A DNA stretch of 14,452 nucleotides from CAZIHO01 sp964538875 (GCA_964538875.1 CAZIHO010000092.1:1-14452), one strand, 5' to 3'. Shown: positions 5,127 through 11,807, counted from the stretch's first letter. The notes: a model not told the origin generated them from the letters alone. Program-made: numbers and translations.

Positions 5127-7598
5127 CTAGTGACGGGTTCGCGCCGCGCCGCGCCGCTTTTCCGTGGTGACTTCCTCCCCCTCAGCATCCGGTGGAGGGC
5201 CAGACTCCTCCACCTGGGACTCGGTGGGCGGGTTCTGGTCACGCCGCTCCGGTTGGGTGGTCAGGGCCACGTCCAGCACTTCGTCGATCCAGCGGACCGA
5301 GCGGATGTCCAGGTTTTGCTTGATGTTCTTGGGTATCTCCACCAAATCCCGCTCGTTTTCCTTGGGTATCAGCACGGTGGCGATTCCGCCTCGATGGGCG
5401 GCCAGCAACTTTTCCTTGAGTCCGCCGATGGGCAGCACCTCGCCGCGCAGGGTAATCTCGCCGGTCATAGCCACCGTGGCCCGTACCGGAATCTTGGTCA
5501 GAGCGGAGACTAGGGCCGTGCACATGGCCACGCCGGCGCTGGGTCCGTCCTTCGGCGTGGCGCCCTCCGGCACGTGGATGTGGACATCATACTTTTGATA
5601 GAAATCCGTCTCGATACCCAGGGAGTCGGCGCGGCTCCGCACCACGGTCATGGCCGCCTGGATGGACTCCTGCATTACGTCGCCCAACTGGCCGGTATAG
5701 GTAAACTTGCCCTTGCCCGGAACTAGCGCGGATTCAATGCGCAGCAGTTCGCCGCCCACTTCGGTCCAGGCCAAGCCAGTGACCTGGCCCACCTGGTCCC
5801 GTTCATCCACCTGACCGTAGCGGAACCGCTTCACGCCCAGGTAATCGCCGAGGGCGGCCGGAGTGATGGTGACCCGGCGGCCGGCCTTTTTCAGCAGGAT
5901 TTCCTTGACCACCTTGCGGCAGATCTTGGAGATTTCCCGTTCCAGGTTCCGCACTCCCGCTTCCCGGGTGTAGTAACGGATGATGTCCCGGATGGTGGCC
6001 TCCCGCAGGATGATTTCATCGGGTTTGAGACCGTTGTTGGTAATTTGCTTGGGCACCAGGTAACGCTGGGCGATGTTGACCTTTTCGTCCTCGGTGTAGC
6101 CCGACAGCCGGATGACTTCCATACGGTCCAGCAGGGGCGGCGGAATATTGAGGGTGTTGGCGGTGGCGACGAACATGACCTCGGACAGGTCAAAATCCAC
6201 CTCCAGGTAATGATCGTTGAAGGTGTGGTTCTGTTCCGGGTCCAGCACCTCCAGCAGGGCAGAGGCCGGATCTCCCCGGAAATCCATGGACATCTTGTCG
6301 ATTTCGTCCAGCAGATAGAGGGGATTGCGGGTTTTGACCTTGGCCAGGTTCTGGATGATCTTGCCCGGCAGCGCGCCGATGTAGGTGCGCCGGTGACCCC
6401 GGATCTCCGCCTCGTCTCGCACGCCGCCCAGGGACATACGCACGAACTTGCGGTTAGTGGCACGAGCGATGGATTGCCCCACCGAGGTCTTGCCCACGCC
6501 CGGGGGGCCCACCAGGCACAGAATGGGTCCCTTCAGCTTGCGGACCCGCTGCTGCACGGCGAGGTATTCCAGGATCCGTTCCTTGACCTTTTCCAGGCCG
6601 TAATGATCCGCTTCCAGCACGTTTTCCGCCGCCTTGAGGTCGTTGCGGATGCGGGTGCGGGTGCGCCAGGGCACGCTGACCAGCGTGTCCACGTAGTTGC
6701 GAACCACGGTCGCCTCGGCTGACATGGGCGACATGAGCTTCAGTTTGTTGAGTTCGGCTAGGGCCTTGGCCTTGGCCTCCCGGGGCATACCAGCGGACTC
6801 GATGCGACGGGACAGATCCTCGATTTCGTTGGGGGCGTCTTCCAGTTCCCCCAGTTCCTTCTGGATCGCCTTCATCTGTTCGTTCAGATAGTACTCGCGC
6901 TGATTCTTTTCCATCTGGCGTTTCACTCGCCCACGGATGCGCTTTTCCATCTGCAAAATGTCGCTTTCCGACTCCATGCAGGCCATCAGATGTTCCAGGC
7001 GCTGCTGGACATCCACCATTTCCAGAACCCGCTGCTTCTCGTCCAATTTGAGGGACATATGGGCGGCCATGGTGTCCGCCAGGCGGCTGGGATCATCGAT
7101 GCTGGACAGGGAGGTCAGGACCTCGGGCGGGACCTTTTTGTTCAGCTTGACGTATTGATCGAACAGCCCCATGGCCGAACGCATCAAGACCTCGATTTCC
7201 CGCTCGTCCAGGGTGATCTCATCCGTCAATTGGGTCAGTTGGGCGGCGAAATAGTCCACCGTGGAAATGAACTGCACCACCCTGGCCCGGTCGCCACCCT
7301 CCACCAGCACCTTGACGGTCCCGTCCGGCAGTTTCAGCATTTGCAGGATATTGGCCAGAGTGCCGATTTCGTGCATGTCCTTGACCGTGGGATCGTCGAT
7401 CTCGGCGCTCTTCTGGGCTACCAGCAATATCTGCCGGTTGGCCTGCATGGCCGCGTCCAGGGCGCGGATGGACTTTTCCCGGCCCACGAAGAGGGGGATG
7501 ACCATGTGGGGATAGACGACAACGTCCCTTAATGGGAGAACCGGCACTATGCTCATTTGCTCGACGATCACCTTGGAGGATTTTTCGATACTTGGCAT
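5127..7598 (-). CDS. lon: ATP-dependent Lon protease (LonA)
   Basis: The 823-residue protein is a complete cytoplasmic LonA, a hexameric protease that unfolds and degrades damaged proteins and short-lived regulators. Residues about 15-210 form the N-terminal substrate-binding domain (VPVLPLRDVVVYPHM). A helical region follows to about 310. The AAA+ domain has Walker A GPPGVGKT (364-371) and Walker B LLDEID (429-434). The protease domain carries Ser687 in KDGPSAG and Lys730 in GGLKEK, the usual Ser-Lys dyad. The family is normally about 780-810 residues. The excess is a ~43-residue acidic, proline-rich C-terminal tail ending in basic residues. A GAGGG Shine-Dalgarno sits about 10 bases before ATG 7598. 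clpX upstream is cut off by a strong terminator, so lon is probably transcribed alone. Confidence 0.98.
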   Translation of the reverse strand: MPSIEKSSKVIVEQMSIVPVLPLRDVVVYPHMVIPLFVGREKSIRALDAAMQANRQILLVAQKSAEIDDPTVKDMHEIGTLANILQMLKLPDGTVKVLVEGGDRARVVQFISTVDYFAAQLTQLTDEITLDEREIEVLMRSAMGLFDQYVKLNKKVPPEVLTSLSSIDDPSRLADTMAAHMSLKLDEKQRVLEMVDVQQRLEHLMACMESESDILQMEKRIRGRVKRQMEKNQREYYLNEQMKAIQKELGELEDAPNEIEDLSRRIESAGMPREAKAKALAELNKLKLMSPMSAEATVVRNYVDTLVSVPWRTRTRIRNDLKAAENVLEADHYGLEKVKERILEYLAVQQRVRKLKGPILCLVGPPGVGKTSVGQSIARATNRKFVRMSLGGVRDEAEIRGHRRTYIGALPGKIIQNLAKVKTRNPLYLLDEIDKMSMDFRGDPASALLEVLDPEQNHTFNDHYLEVDFDLSEVMFVATANTLNIPPPLLDRMEVIRLSGYTEDEKVNIAQRYLVPKQITNNGLKPDEIILREATIRDIIRYYTREAGVRNLEREISKICRKVVKEILLKKAGRRVTITPAALGDYLGVKRFRYGQVDERDQVGQVTGLAWTEVGGELLRIESALVPGKGKFTYTGQLGDVMQESIQAAMTVVRSRADSLGIETDFYQKYDVHIHVPEGATPKDGPSAGVAMCTALVSALTKIPVRATVAMTGEITLRGEVLPIGGLKEKLLAAHRGGIATVLIPKENERDLVEIPKNIKQNLDIRSVRWIDEVLDVALTTQPERRDQNPPTESQVEESGPPPDAEGEEVTTEKRRGAARTRH

Positions 7599-7632
7599 GT
7601 AAACGCCCTCGGATGCTGGCTTCCCGGGCCTT

Positions 7633-7649
7633 GGTTGGCGGCGCCAACC
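7633..7649 (-). repeat. Perfect hairpin in the lon leader
   Basis: GGTTGGC (7633-7639) and GCCAACC (7643-7649) form a perfect 7-bp stem with a 3-base loop, 34-51 bases upstream of the lon ATG. It would lie in the mRNA leader if the promoter at 7724-7752 is used. No T tract follows, so it is not an intrinsic terminator. Its role is unknown. Confidence 0.55.
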
Positions 7650-7654
7650 CTAGG
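7643..7654 (-). repeat. Copy 1 of a 12-mer shared by the lon and clpX leaders
   Basis: The minus-strand sequence CCTAGGGTTGGC lies here, 45-56 bases upstream of the lon start. The identical 12-mer lies at 9183-9194, 29-40 bases upstream of the clpX start. In the lon copy the 3' half forms one arm of the leader hairpin; the clpX copy has no such hairpin. Confidence 0.5.
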
Positions 7655-7723
7655 ATCGTCAAGAAGACAGTGAATGGAGCCTCTGCTGCAATAAGGGGTC
7701 GGAATTAGTTGCCCCCGTCCGGC

Positions 7724-7752
7724 AATATGCAGGTTCGATGGGCCTAGTTCAA
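7724..7752 (-). promoter_or_regulatory. Candidate sigma70 promoter for lon
   Basis: On the minus strand TTGAAC (7747-7752) and CATATT (7724-7729) are spaced by 17 bases, and each matches consensus at four of six positions. It lies past the clpX terminator and about 125 bases before the lon ATG. A T8 tract lies just upstream and could act as an UP-like element. I did not find a well-spaced heat-shock (sigma32) promoter. Confidence 0.45.
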
Positions 7753-7754
7753 TC

Positions 7755-7778
7755 CGCGCCGAAAAAAAATCGCGCCGA
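7755..7778 (-). repeat. Two 8-mer direct repeats around an A/T tract, upstream of lon -35
   Basis: The plus-strand 8-mer CGCGCCGA occurs at 7755-7762 and 7771-7778, a 16-base period, with an A8 run (7762-7769) between. The block ends 2 bases from the putative lon -35. Two same-facing boxes at this spacing resemble an activator or repressor site, but no regulator can be named. Confidence 0.5.
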
Positions 7779-7800
7779 TGGGGCACCAAGAACCCGGAGG

Positions 7801-7841
7801 TAAAACAACTCGGCGCCGGTGCCGTTGCCAGCACCGGCGCC
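7801..7841 (-). terminator. Strong intrinsic terminator between clpX and lon
   Basis: GGCGCCGGTGC (7812-7822) and GCACCGGCGCC (7831-7841) form a perfect 11-bp GC-rich stem with an 8-base loop. On the minus strand it is followed by GAGTTGTTTTA. It lies about 40 bases after the clpX stop and should separate lon transcription from clpX. Confidence 0.82.
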
Positions 7842-7882
7842 CCTGTTCCGCACCGGCGGGTCGCTAGCCGATTGTTTATCCG

Positions 7883-9154
7883 TCAATCGACGGCGACCCG
7901 TTGCCGCTCACCTCCCTCGAACAGGATGTAGGGATCGGACTCGCCCCGGATGACCGCGTCGTCCACCACGACCTTGCGGGCGCCGGTCAGGGACGGCAAA
8001 TCGTACATCGTGTCTAGCAAGGTTTGTTCCAGTATCGTGCGCAGGCCCCGGGCGCCAGTTTTGCGCTCCATGGCCTTACGGGACACGGTACGGAGGGCAT
8101 CCTCGCGGATCTCCAGTTCGCAGCCTTCCATCTCGAACAGGCGTTGGTACTGCTTGACCAAGGCGTTCTTGGGCTGTGTCAGGATCTTGATTAGGGCCGG
8201 CTCGTCCAATTCCTCTAGGGTGGCCACCACGGGCAACCGCCCGACAAACTCGGGAATCAGACCAAAGCGGATCAAATCCTCGGGCTCTACCGCATTGAGG
8301 ATCTCGCCCACCTTGCGGCTGTCGTTCTTGCTATGCACCTCGGCGGAGAAGCCGATGCCGCTTTTCTTGGAGCGGTCCTGGATGATCTTCTCCAGTCCGG
8401 CGAAGGCGCCGCCCACCACGAACAGAATGTTCGAGGTGTCCACCTGCAAGAATTCCTGCTGGGGGTGCTTGCGCCCACCCTGGGGCGGCACCGAGGCGAT
8501 GGTGCCCTCGATCAGCTTTAACAAGGCTTGCTGCACACCCTCGCCGGACACGTCCCGGGTGATGGATGGGTTATCCGACTTGCGGGAAATCTTGTCGATT
8601 TCGTCGATGTAGACGATGCCGGTCTGGGCCTTCTCCACATCGTAATCGCATTTTTGCAGCAATTTTTGGATGATGTTTTCCACGTCCTCGCCGACATAGC
8701 CCGCCTCGGTGAGGGTGGTGGCGTCGGCGATGGTGAAGGGTACGTTCAGCATCCTGGCCAGGGTTTCCGCCAACAGGGTCTTGCCAGATCCGGTGGGACC
8801 CACCAGCAAGATGTTGCTCTTGGCGATCTCGATGTCGTCCTTGCGGTGGGACACCTCAAGCCGCTTGTAATGGTTGTAAACCGCTACCGACAGGATTTTC
8901 TTGGCCCGCTCCTGGCCAATCACGTATTGGTCCAGGGTGTCCTTGATCTCCTTGGGCTTGGGCAGTTTGTTGGTTACCGCGCCCGGCCCTTCGTGCATTT
9001 CCTCGCGGATAATGTCGTTACAGAGTTCCACGCACTCGTCGCAGATGAAGACGGACGGTCCCGCAATCAGCTTGCGTACCTCGTGCTGGCTCTTTCCGCA
9101 AAAAGAGCAGTACAGTAGTTTTCCGTCGTCGCCCTTACCGTGGCTACCACTCAT
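7883..9154 (-). CDS. clpX: ClpX, ATP-dependent unfoldase subunit of ClpXP
   Basis: The 423-residue protein is a full-length ClpX (E. coli 424). It is the hexameric AAA+ ring that recognises tagged proteins, unfolds them and threads them into ClpP. The N-terminal zinc domain has C16xxC19 and C38xxC41. Walker A is GPTGSGKT (119-126) and Walker B is VYIDEID (181-187). The pore loop GYVG (152-155), the RKH loop (228-230) and the sensor-2 region GARG (367-370) are present. The ClpP-docking IGF tripeptide is at 267-269. ATG 9154 is preferred over the in-frame TTG at 9187. It has an AGGGG Shine-Dalgarno 7 bases upstream, and the protein then begins like other ClpX proteins. A strong terminator follows the gene. 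The 376-base gap from clpP is long for this pair. Confidence 0.97.
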   Translation of the reverse strand: MSGSHGKGDDGKLLYCSFCGKSQHEVRKLIAGPSVFICDECVELCNDIIREEMHEGPGAVTNKLPKPKEIKDTLDQYVIGQERAKKILSVAVYNHYKRLEVSHRKDDIEIAKSNILLVGPTGSGKTLLAETLARMLNVPFTIADATTLTEAGYVGEDVENIIQKLLQKCDYDVEKAQTGIVYIDEIDKISRKSDNPSITRDVSGEGVQQALLKLIEGTIASVPPQGGRKHPQQEFLQVDTSNILFVVGGAFAGLEKIIQDRSKKSGIGFSAEVHSKNDSRKVGEILNAVEPEDLIRFGLIPEFVGRLPVVATLEELDEPALIKILTQPKNALVKQYQRLFEMEGCELEIREDALRTVSRKAMERKTGARGLRTILEQTLLDTMYDLPSLTGARKVVVDDAVIRGESDPYILFEGGERQRVAVD

Positions 9155-9161
9155 TAATATT

Positions 9162-9166
9162 CCCCT
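9162..9166 (-). promoter_or_regulatory. Shine-Dalgarno site that fixes the clpX start
   Basis: AGGGG on the minus strand sits 7 bases before ATG 9154. The alternative TTG at 9187 would place this site inside the coding region and add 11 residues that the ClpX family does not have. Confidence 0.75.
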
Positions 9167-9182
9167 ATTTCTCGCTGAACCG

Positions 9183-9194
9183 GCCAACCCTAGG
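9183..9194 (-). repeat. Copy 2 of the 12-mer shared by the lon and clpX leaders
   Basis: CCTAGGGTTGGC on the minus strand, identical to the copy at 7643-7654. It overlaps the rejected TTG start of clpX. The CCTAGG core occurs several times in the window (for example near 867 and 3939), so part of the match may be chance. Confidence 0.5.
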
Positions 9195-9357
9195 CAAAGT
9201 CCCGCACAACCGATCTGGGGGCGCAGCCGAAATCTCTAGACGTTCGCCACCCCCTTGATCAGCAATCATAGCGGTTTGGTTTGGCGCGAGATAGCGGATT
9301 ACCAGAATTCAGTGCCTAGTTATTGAACCGGGTCAGAGTACTGTAACTATTTTGCCA

Positions 9358-9394
9358 TTGCCAATTTTCAGCATATGTCATGCCAAATTGGCAA
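9358..9394. repeat. 37-bp inverted repeat upstream of clpX
   Basis: TTGCCAATTT (9358-9367) and AAATTGGCAA (9385-9394) are perfect inverted 10-mers with a 17-base centre. The right arm is part of a second palindrome, TGCCAA-A-TTGGCA (9381-9393), and another TTGCCA half-site lies at 9352-9357. The GCC/GGC half-sites in AT-rich DNA look like a dimeric regulator binding site. Confidence 0.6.
9370..9386 (-). promoter_or_regulatory. Sigma54-like -24/-12 element upstream of clpX
   Basis: The minus strand reads TTGGCATGACATATGCT. Against the sigma54 consensus TGGCACG-N4-TTGCW it differs at two positions and keeps the invariant GG and GC exactly 10 bases apart. Transcription would start near 9359, leaving a leader of about 200 bases before clpX. 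It lies within the 37-bp dyad. I see no convincing sigma70 pair in the same stretch. Confidence 0.4.
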
Positions 9395-9474
9395 ATTTTC
9401 TAACAGTTGATCTCGAGCGAGGATGGCGGAGGGCGCCGGGCTGGCCCAGTGCCGCGCCGGCTCCAGGAGTGAGC

Positions 9475-9494
9475 GCACCCGGCGAGCCGGGTGC
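9475..9494 (-). terminator. Perfect GC hairpin after clpP, possible terminator or RNA-stability element
   Basis: GCACCCGGC (9475-9483) and GCCGGGTGC (9486-9494) are perfect 9-base inverted repeats separated by 2 bases, about 37 bases after the clpP stop. No T tract follows on the minus strand. It may stabilise the 3' end of a tig-clpP mRNA or support Rho-dependent ending. Confidence 0.4.
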
Positions 9495-9530
9495 CGCGCC
9501 CCGGAAACGGGACGATGCCCGCCGGTGGGG

Positions 9531-10169
9531 TTACTCCGGCTTGGGCGGACGGGGCCGTTGATTCAAGACCTGATCCACCAAGCCGTAGATCACGCCCTCA
9601 TCGCCACTCATGAAGCGGTCCCGCTCCGTGTCCTCCTGGATTTTCTCCATGCTCTGGCCGGTGTGATTGGCCAGAATGCGATTGAGCTTTTCCCGCATCA
9701 GCAGGATTTCCCGGGCGTGAATCTCGATCTCGGTGGCCTGGCCCTGGAAGCCCCCCAAGGGCTGATGAATCATCAACCGGGAATGGGGCAGGCAAAATCG
9801 CTTGCCCTTGGCCCCCCCCGTCAGCAGCAGGGCACCCATGCTGGCCGCTTGGCCGATGCACATGGTGGAGACATCCGGCCGGATGAACTGCATGGTGTCG
9901 TAAATCGCCAAGCCGGCGGACACGGAGCCGCCCGGCGAGTTGATATAGAGATGGATGTCCTTGTCCGGGTTCTCGGATTCCAGGAATAGGAGTTGGGCGA
10001 CGATCAGGTTGGCCATGTGGTCTTCCACCGGCCCCACCGCGAAAATCACTCGCTCCTTGAGCAGCCGGGAATAAATATCGAACGAGCGTTCGCCCCGGGC
10101 GGTTTGCTCGATAACGATCGGAACCAAGCCCAGGTTGGTGGGTTCCCACTGCGTGCGTTGACCGATCAT
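9531..10169 (-). CDS. clpP: ClpP, ATP-dependent Clp protease proteolytic subunit
   Basis: The 212-residue protein is a full-length ClpP, the serine peptidase that forms two stacked heptameric rings and degrades substrates delivered by ClpX or ClpA. The catalytic triad is visible: Ser110 in GQAASMGA, His135 in LMIHQPLGG and Asp184 in DTERDRFMS. The oxyanion/strand region INSPGGSVSAGLAIYD (76-91) is intact. The N-terminal ~13 residues before the mature PIVIEQTARGERSFD region fit a propeptide that is cleaved on assembly. The short tail ends NQRPRPPKPE. An AGGAAGG Shine-Dalgarno ends 5 bases before ATG 10169. tig ends 55 bases upstream on the same strand, so the two are probably co-transcribed. 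I see no terminator between them. Confidence 0.98.
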   Translation of the reverse strand: MIGQRTQWEPTNLGLVPIVIEQTARGERSFDIYSRLLKERVIFAVGPVEDHMANLIVAQLLFLESENPDKDIHLYINSPGGSVSAGLAIYDTMQFIRPDVSTMCIGQAASMGALLLTGGAKGKRFCLPHSRLMIHQPLGGFQGQATEIEIHAREILLMREKLNRILANHTGQSMEKIQEDTERDRFMSGDEGVIYGLVDQVLNQRPRPPKPE

Positions 10170-10224
10170 TGATCCTTCCTCGTCCGGTTATTCAAGGCCA
10201 TTTGTTCCGTCCCAACAGGGGCTA

Positions 10225-11526
10225 TTAGGCGTCGCCTTCGCCCTGGGTCACGTCCTGGAACGAGGTCATGACTTCCTCCACCTGGGCCTGGGTCAAGACC
10301 CAGTCCACTACCTGGTCCTCAAGCACCAGATTTTCCAGGGTGGCGCGCTGCTGGCGGTCCGAGTTATAGAAGCGGATCACTTCCGCCGGGTCCTCGTAGG
10401 CGGAGGCGAATTCTGCGATGGTTTGCTGCACCCGCTGCTGGTCCACCAGGATGCCGTTCTGGCGCACCACTTCCGCCACCAACAGGCCGAGGCCTACCCG
10501 CCGTTGGGCTTCCTCGGTGAAGAGTTCCCGGGGGATCTGCATCTTATTACCGCCGCCGAAACGCTGGGCGGTCTGTTCCCGCAGGCTGTCGATTTCCAAT
10601 TCCACCAATACCTTGGGTAATTCCAGGGTCTGGCTGGCCAGCAGGGCATCCAGGGCGCTCTTCTTTAACTGGGAGCTCAGGCGCTGCCGTAACTCCCGGT
10701 CCATGTTCTTGCGTACGTCCTGGCGGAAATCCTCCAGCTCGCCGCTGGGAACCCCGAACGAGCGGATGAGGTCGGCGGTGACTTCCGGCAACACCGGCTC
10801 TGCCACTTCCTTGACCTGCACCTCGAACGTGACCGGCTTGCCGGCCAAATGCTCGGCCCGGTAATCCGCCGGGAAGGTCAGCGCCAGGGAGCGTTGCTCG
10901 CCGGCCGCTGCGCCCACCAGTCTGTCCTCGAAGCCCGGAATCAGGTGCCCGGAACCCAGCACCAGGGGCAGATCCTCGGCGGAGCCGCCCTCGAACAGTT
11001 CGCCGCCTTCCAGAGTGCCGGAAAAGGCTACCCGCACCCGGTCGCCGGTTTGGGCGGCCCGCTCCACCGGATTCCAAGTCTGACGCTGCTTGCGCAGCCG
11101 CTCCAGCATTTCGTCCAGGTCGGCGGGGGTGATTTCCGCGTTGACCCGGCGAACCTTGGCGTCCTTCAGGGAGATGGGGCCGATGCTGGGCAGCACTTCA
11201 AAGCTGGCCAGGTAGCCGAACTGGCCGGCGTCCGGGTCCAGTTGGGGCTCGATGCGGGGCCGGAACGCGGGACGCAACTGCTCCTGCTGGACCGCCTGGC
11301 CGAAACTGGATTCCATCATTTCGCCAAATACTTCATGCCGCACCTGGTTGAGATACCGGTTGCGCAGCAGCTTGAAGGGCACCTTGCCGGGCCGAAAACC
11401 GTCCATGCGGGCATGGCGGGACATTTCCCGCAGCCGGCTTTCGACTTGCTGGTTGATCTCGTCGGCCGGCAGTTCCACCCTCATGTGGCGCTCCAGACCC
11501 TCTCCAATCTGCACTGACACTTGCAT
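10225..11526 (-). CDS. tig: Trigger factor, ribosome-bound chaperone
   Basis: The 433-residue protein is a full-length trigger factor (E. coli 432). It binds at the ribosome exit tunnel and shelters nascent chains. The N-terminal ribosome-binding domain (about 1-115) carries the signature GFRPGKVP (43-50). An FKBP-like isomerase domain follows (about 150-245), with TGDRVRVAFSGTLEGG and GSGHLIPGFEDRLVG. The rest is the helical C-terminal chaperone domain. ATG 11526 is chosen because MQVSVQIGEGLER matches the family start and a G6 Shine-Dalgarno lies 8 bases upstream. The open frame runs 27 codons further up, but that stretch (rich in Arg and Gly) resembles nothing in the family. It heads the block with clpP 55 bases downstream, the usual arrangement of folding and degradation factors. 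Confidence 0.96.
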   Translation of the reverse strand: MQVSVQIGEGLERHMRVELPADEINQQVESRLREMSRHARMDGFRPGKVPFKLLRNRYLNQVRHEVFGEMMESSFGQAVQQEQLRPAFRPRIEPQLDPDAGQFGYLASFEVLPSIGPISLKDAKVRRVNAEITPADLDEMLERLRKQRQTWNPVERAAQTGDRVRVAFSGTLEGGELFEGGSAEDLPLVLGSGHLIPGFEDRLVGAAAGEQRSLALTFPADYRAEHLAGKPVTFEVQVKEVAEPVLPEVTADLIRSFGVPSGELEDFRQDVRKNMDRELRQRLSSQLKKSALDALLASQTLELPKVLVELEIDSLREQTAQRFGGGNKMQIPRELFTEEAQRRVGLGLLVAEVVRQNGILVDQQRVQQTIAEFASAYEDPAEVIRFYNSDRQQRATLENLVLEDQVVDWVLTQAQVEEVMTSFQDVTQGEGDA

Positions 11527-11551
11527 TAGCCGTACCCCCCGCCCTGCGAAC

Positions 11552-11598
11552 CCGCGACTAGACCGCGTTTTGATCCATACCCAATGCGCCGCGACTAG
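11552..11598 (-). repeat. 10-bp direct repeats in the tig upstream region
   Basis: The plus-strand 10-mer CCGCGACTAG occurs at 11552-11561 and 11589-11598, 37 bases apart, about 25-72 bases upstream of the tig start. They could be regulator sites or leftover duplication. I could not place a convincing -35/-10 pair for tig in this region. Confidence 0.4.
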
Positions 11599-11652
11599 GG
11601 GCGGCACCCGCTAGGACACTGTTGTCCCGCCATTCTTGCCGGAGCATCCGGC

Positions 11653-11680
11653 CAAAAGAAAAATCGCCGGGATGGCGATT
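11653..11680 (-). terminator. Intrinsic terminator of tRNA-Leu
   Basis: On the minus strand AATCGCC (11674-11680) pairs with GGCGATT (11662-11668) over a 5-base loop, and TTTCTTTT follows. It lies about 43 bases after the CCA end of tRNA-Leu and makes it a separate transcript from tig. A second small hairpin (GCCGGA/TCCGGC, 11638-11652) lies just beyond. Confidence 0.85.
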
Positions 11681-11722
11681 GTTCCAAACCTCCGGCCTAA
11701 AGCCTGTGCCGAAGCCAGAAAT

Positions 11723-11807
11723 TGGTGCGAAAGGGGAGACTTGAACTCCCACGGGTTGCCCCACTGGAACCTAAATCCAGCGCGTCTACCTATTCCGCCA
11801 CTTTCGC
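11723..11807 (-). tRNA. tRNA-Leu (anticodon TAG)
   Basis: The 85-base gene has acceptor arms GCGAAAG/CTTTCGC, discriminator A and an encoded CCA. The anticodon loop ATTTAGG gives TAG, which reads CUN Leu codons. The long variable arm (TGGGGCAACCCGT) is typical of class II tRNAs such as Leu. The T arm carries GTTCAAG. A tRNA-Leu upstream of tig is common in gammaproteobacteria. Confidence 0.96.

Larger units (their letters stand above)
9155..9530. other. clpP-clpX intergenic region
   Basis: This 376-base gap has two distinct parts. The clpP-proximal part (about 9413-9530) is very GC-rich and holds a perfect hairpin. The next part (about 9260-9412) is clearly richer in A+T than its surroundings and holds a 37-bp dyad with a sigma54-like element. 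The remaining ~100 bases are the clpX leader. No convincing gene is present. Confidence 0.7.

Noticed and set aside
6045..6722. 225-residue plus-strand open frame opposite lon
   Set aside because: It is antisense to the conserved AAA+ domain of Lon and is rich in His, Gln and Val as expected for a mirrored frame. No Shine-Dalgarno or family pattern was seen.
7774..7784. CCCCAT on the minus strand upstream of lon as a sigma32 -10
   Set aside because: No CTTGAA-like -35 lies at an allowed spacing; the nearest T-rich candidate is too far away.
8528..9118. Long plus-strand open frame opposite clpX
   Set aside because: Antisense shadow of conserved ClpX codons, with no recognisable domain.
9155..9187. 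TTG start at 9187 that adds 11 residues to ClpX
   Set aside because: ATG 9154 has a strong AGGGG site at 7 bases, and the resulting N-terminus fits the family.
9352..9561. Small plus-strand open frame across the clpP-clpX gap
   Set aside because: It runs through the dyad, the GC hairpin and the clpP 3' end, and its sequence is low-complexity Arg/Gly/Pro/Ala. It looks like chance, not a small protein.
10170..10224. CTTGAA in the tig-clpP gap as a heat-shock -35 for clpP
   Set aside because: No CCCCAT-like -10 follows at the right spacing before the clpP start.
10849..11517. Long plus-strand open frame opposite tig
   Set aside because: Antisense shadow of trigger factor, with composition and sequence typical of a mirrored frame.
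11527..11607. Upstream extension of trigger factor by 27 residues
   Set aside because: MQVSV at 11526 matches the family start with a G6 Shine-Dalgarno; the extension has no similarity to the family.
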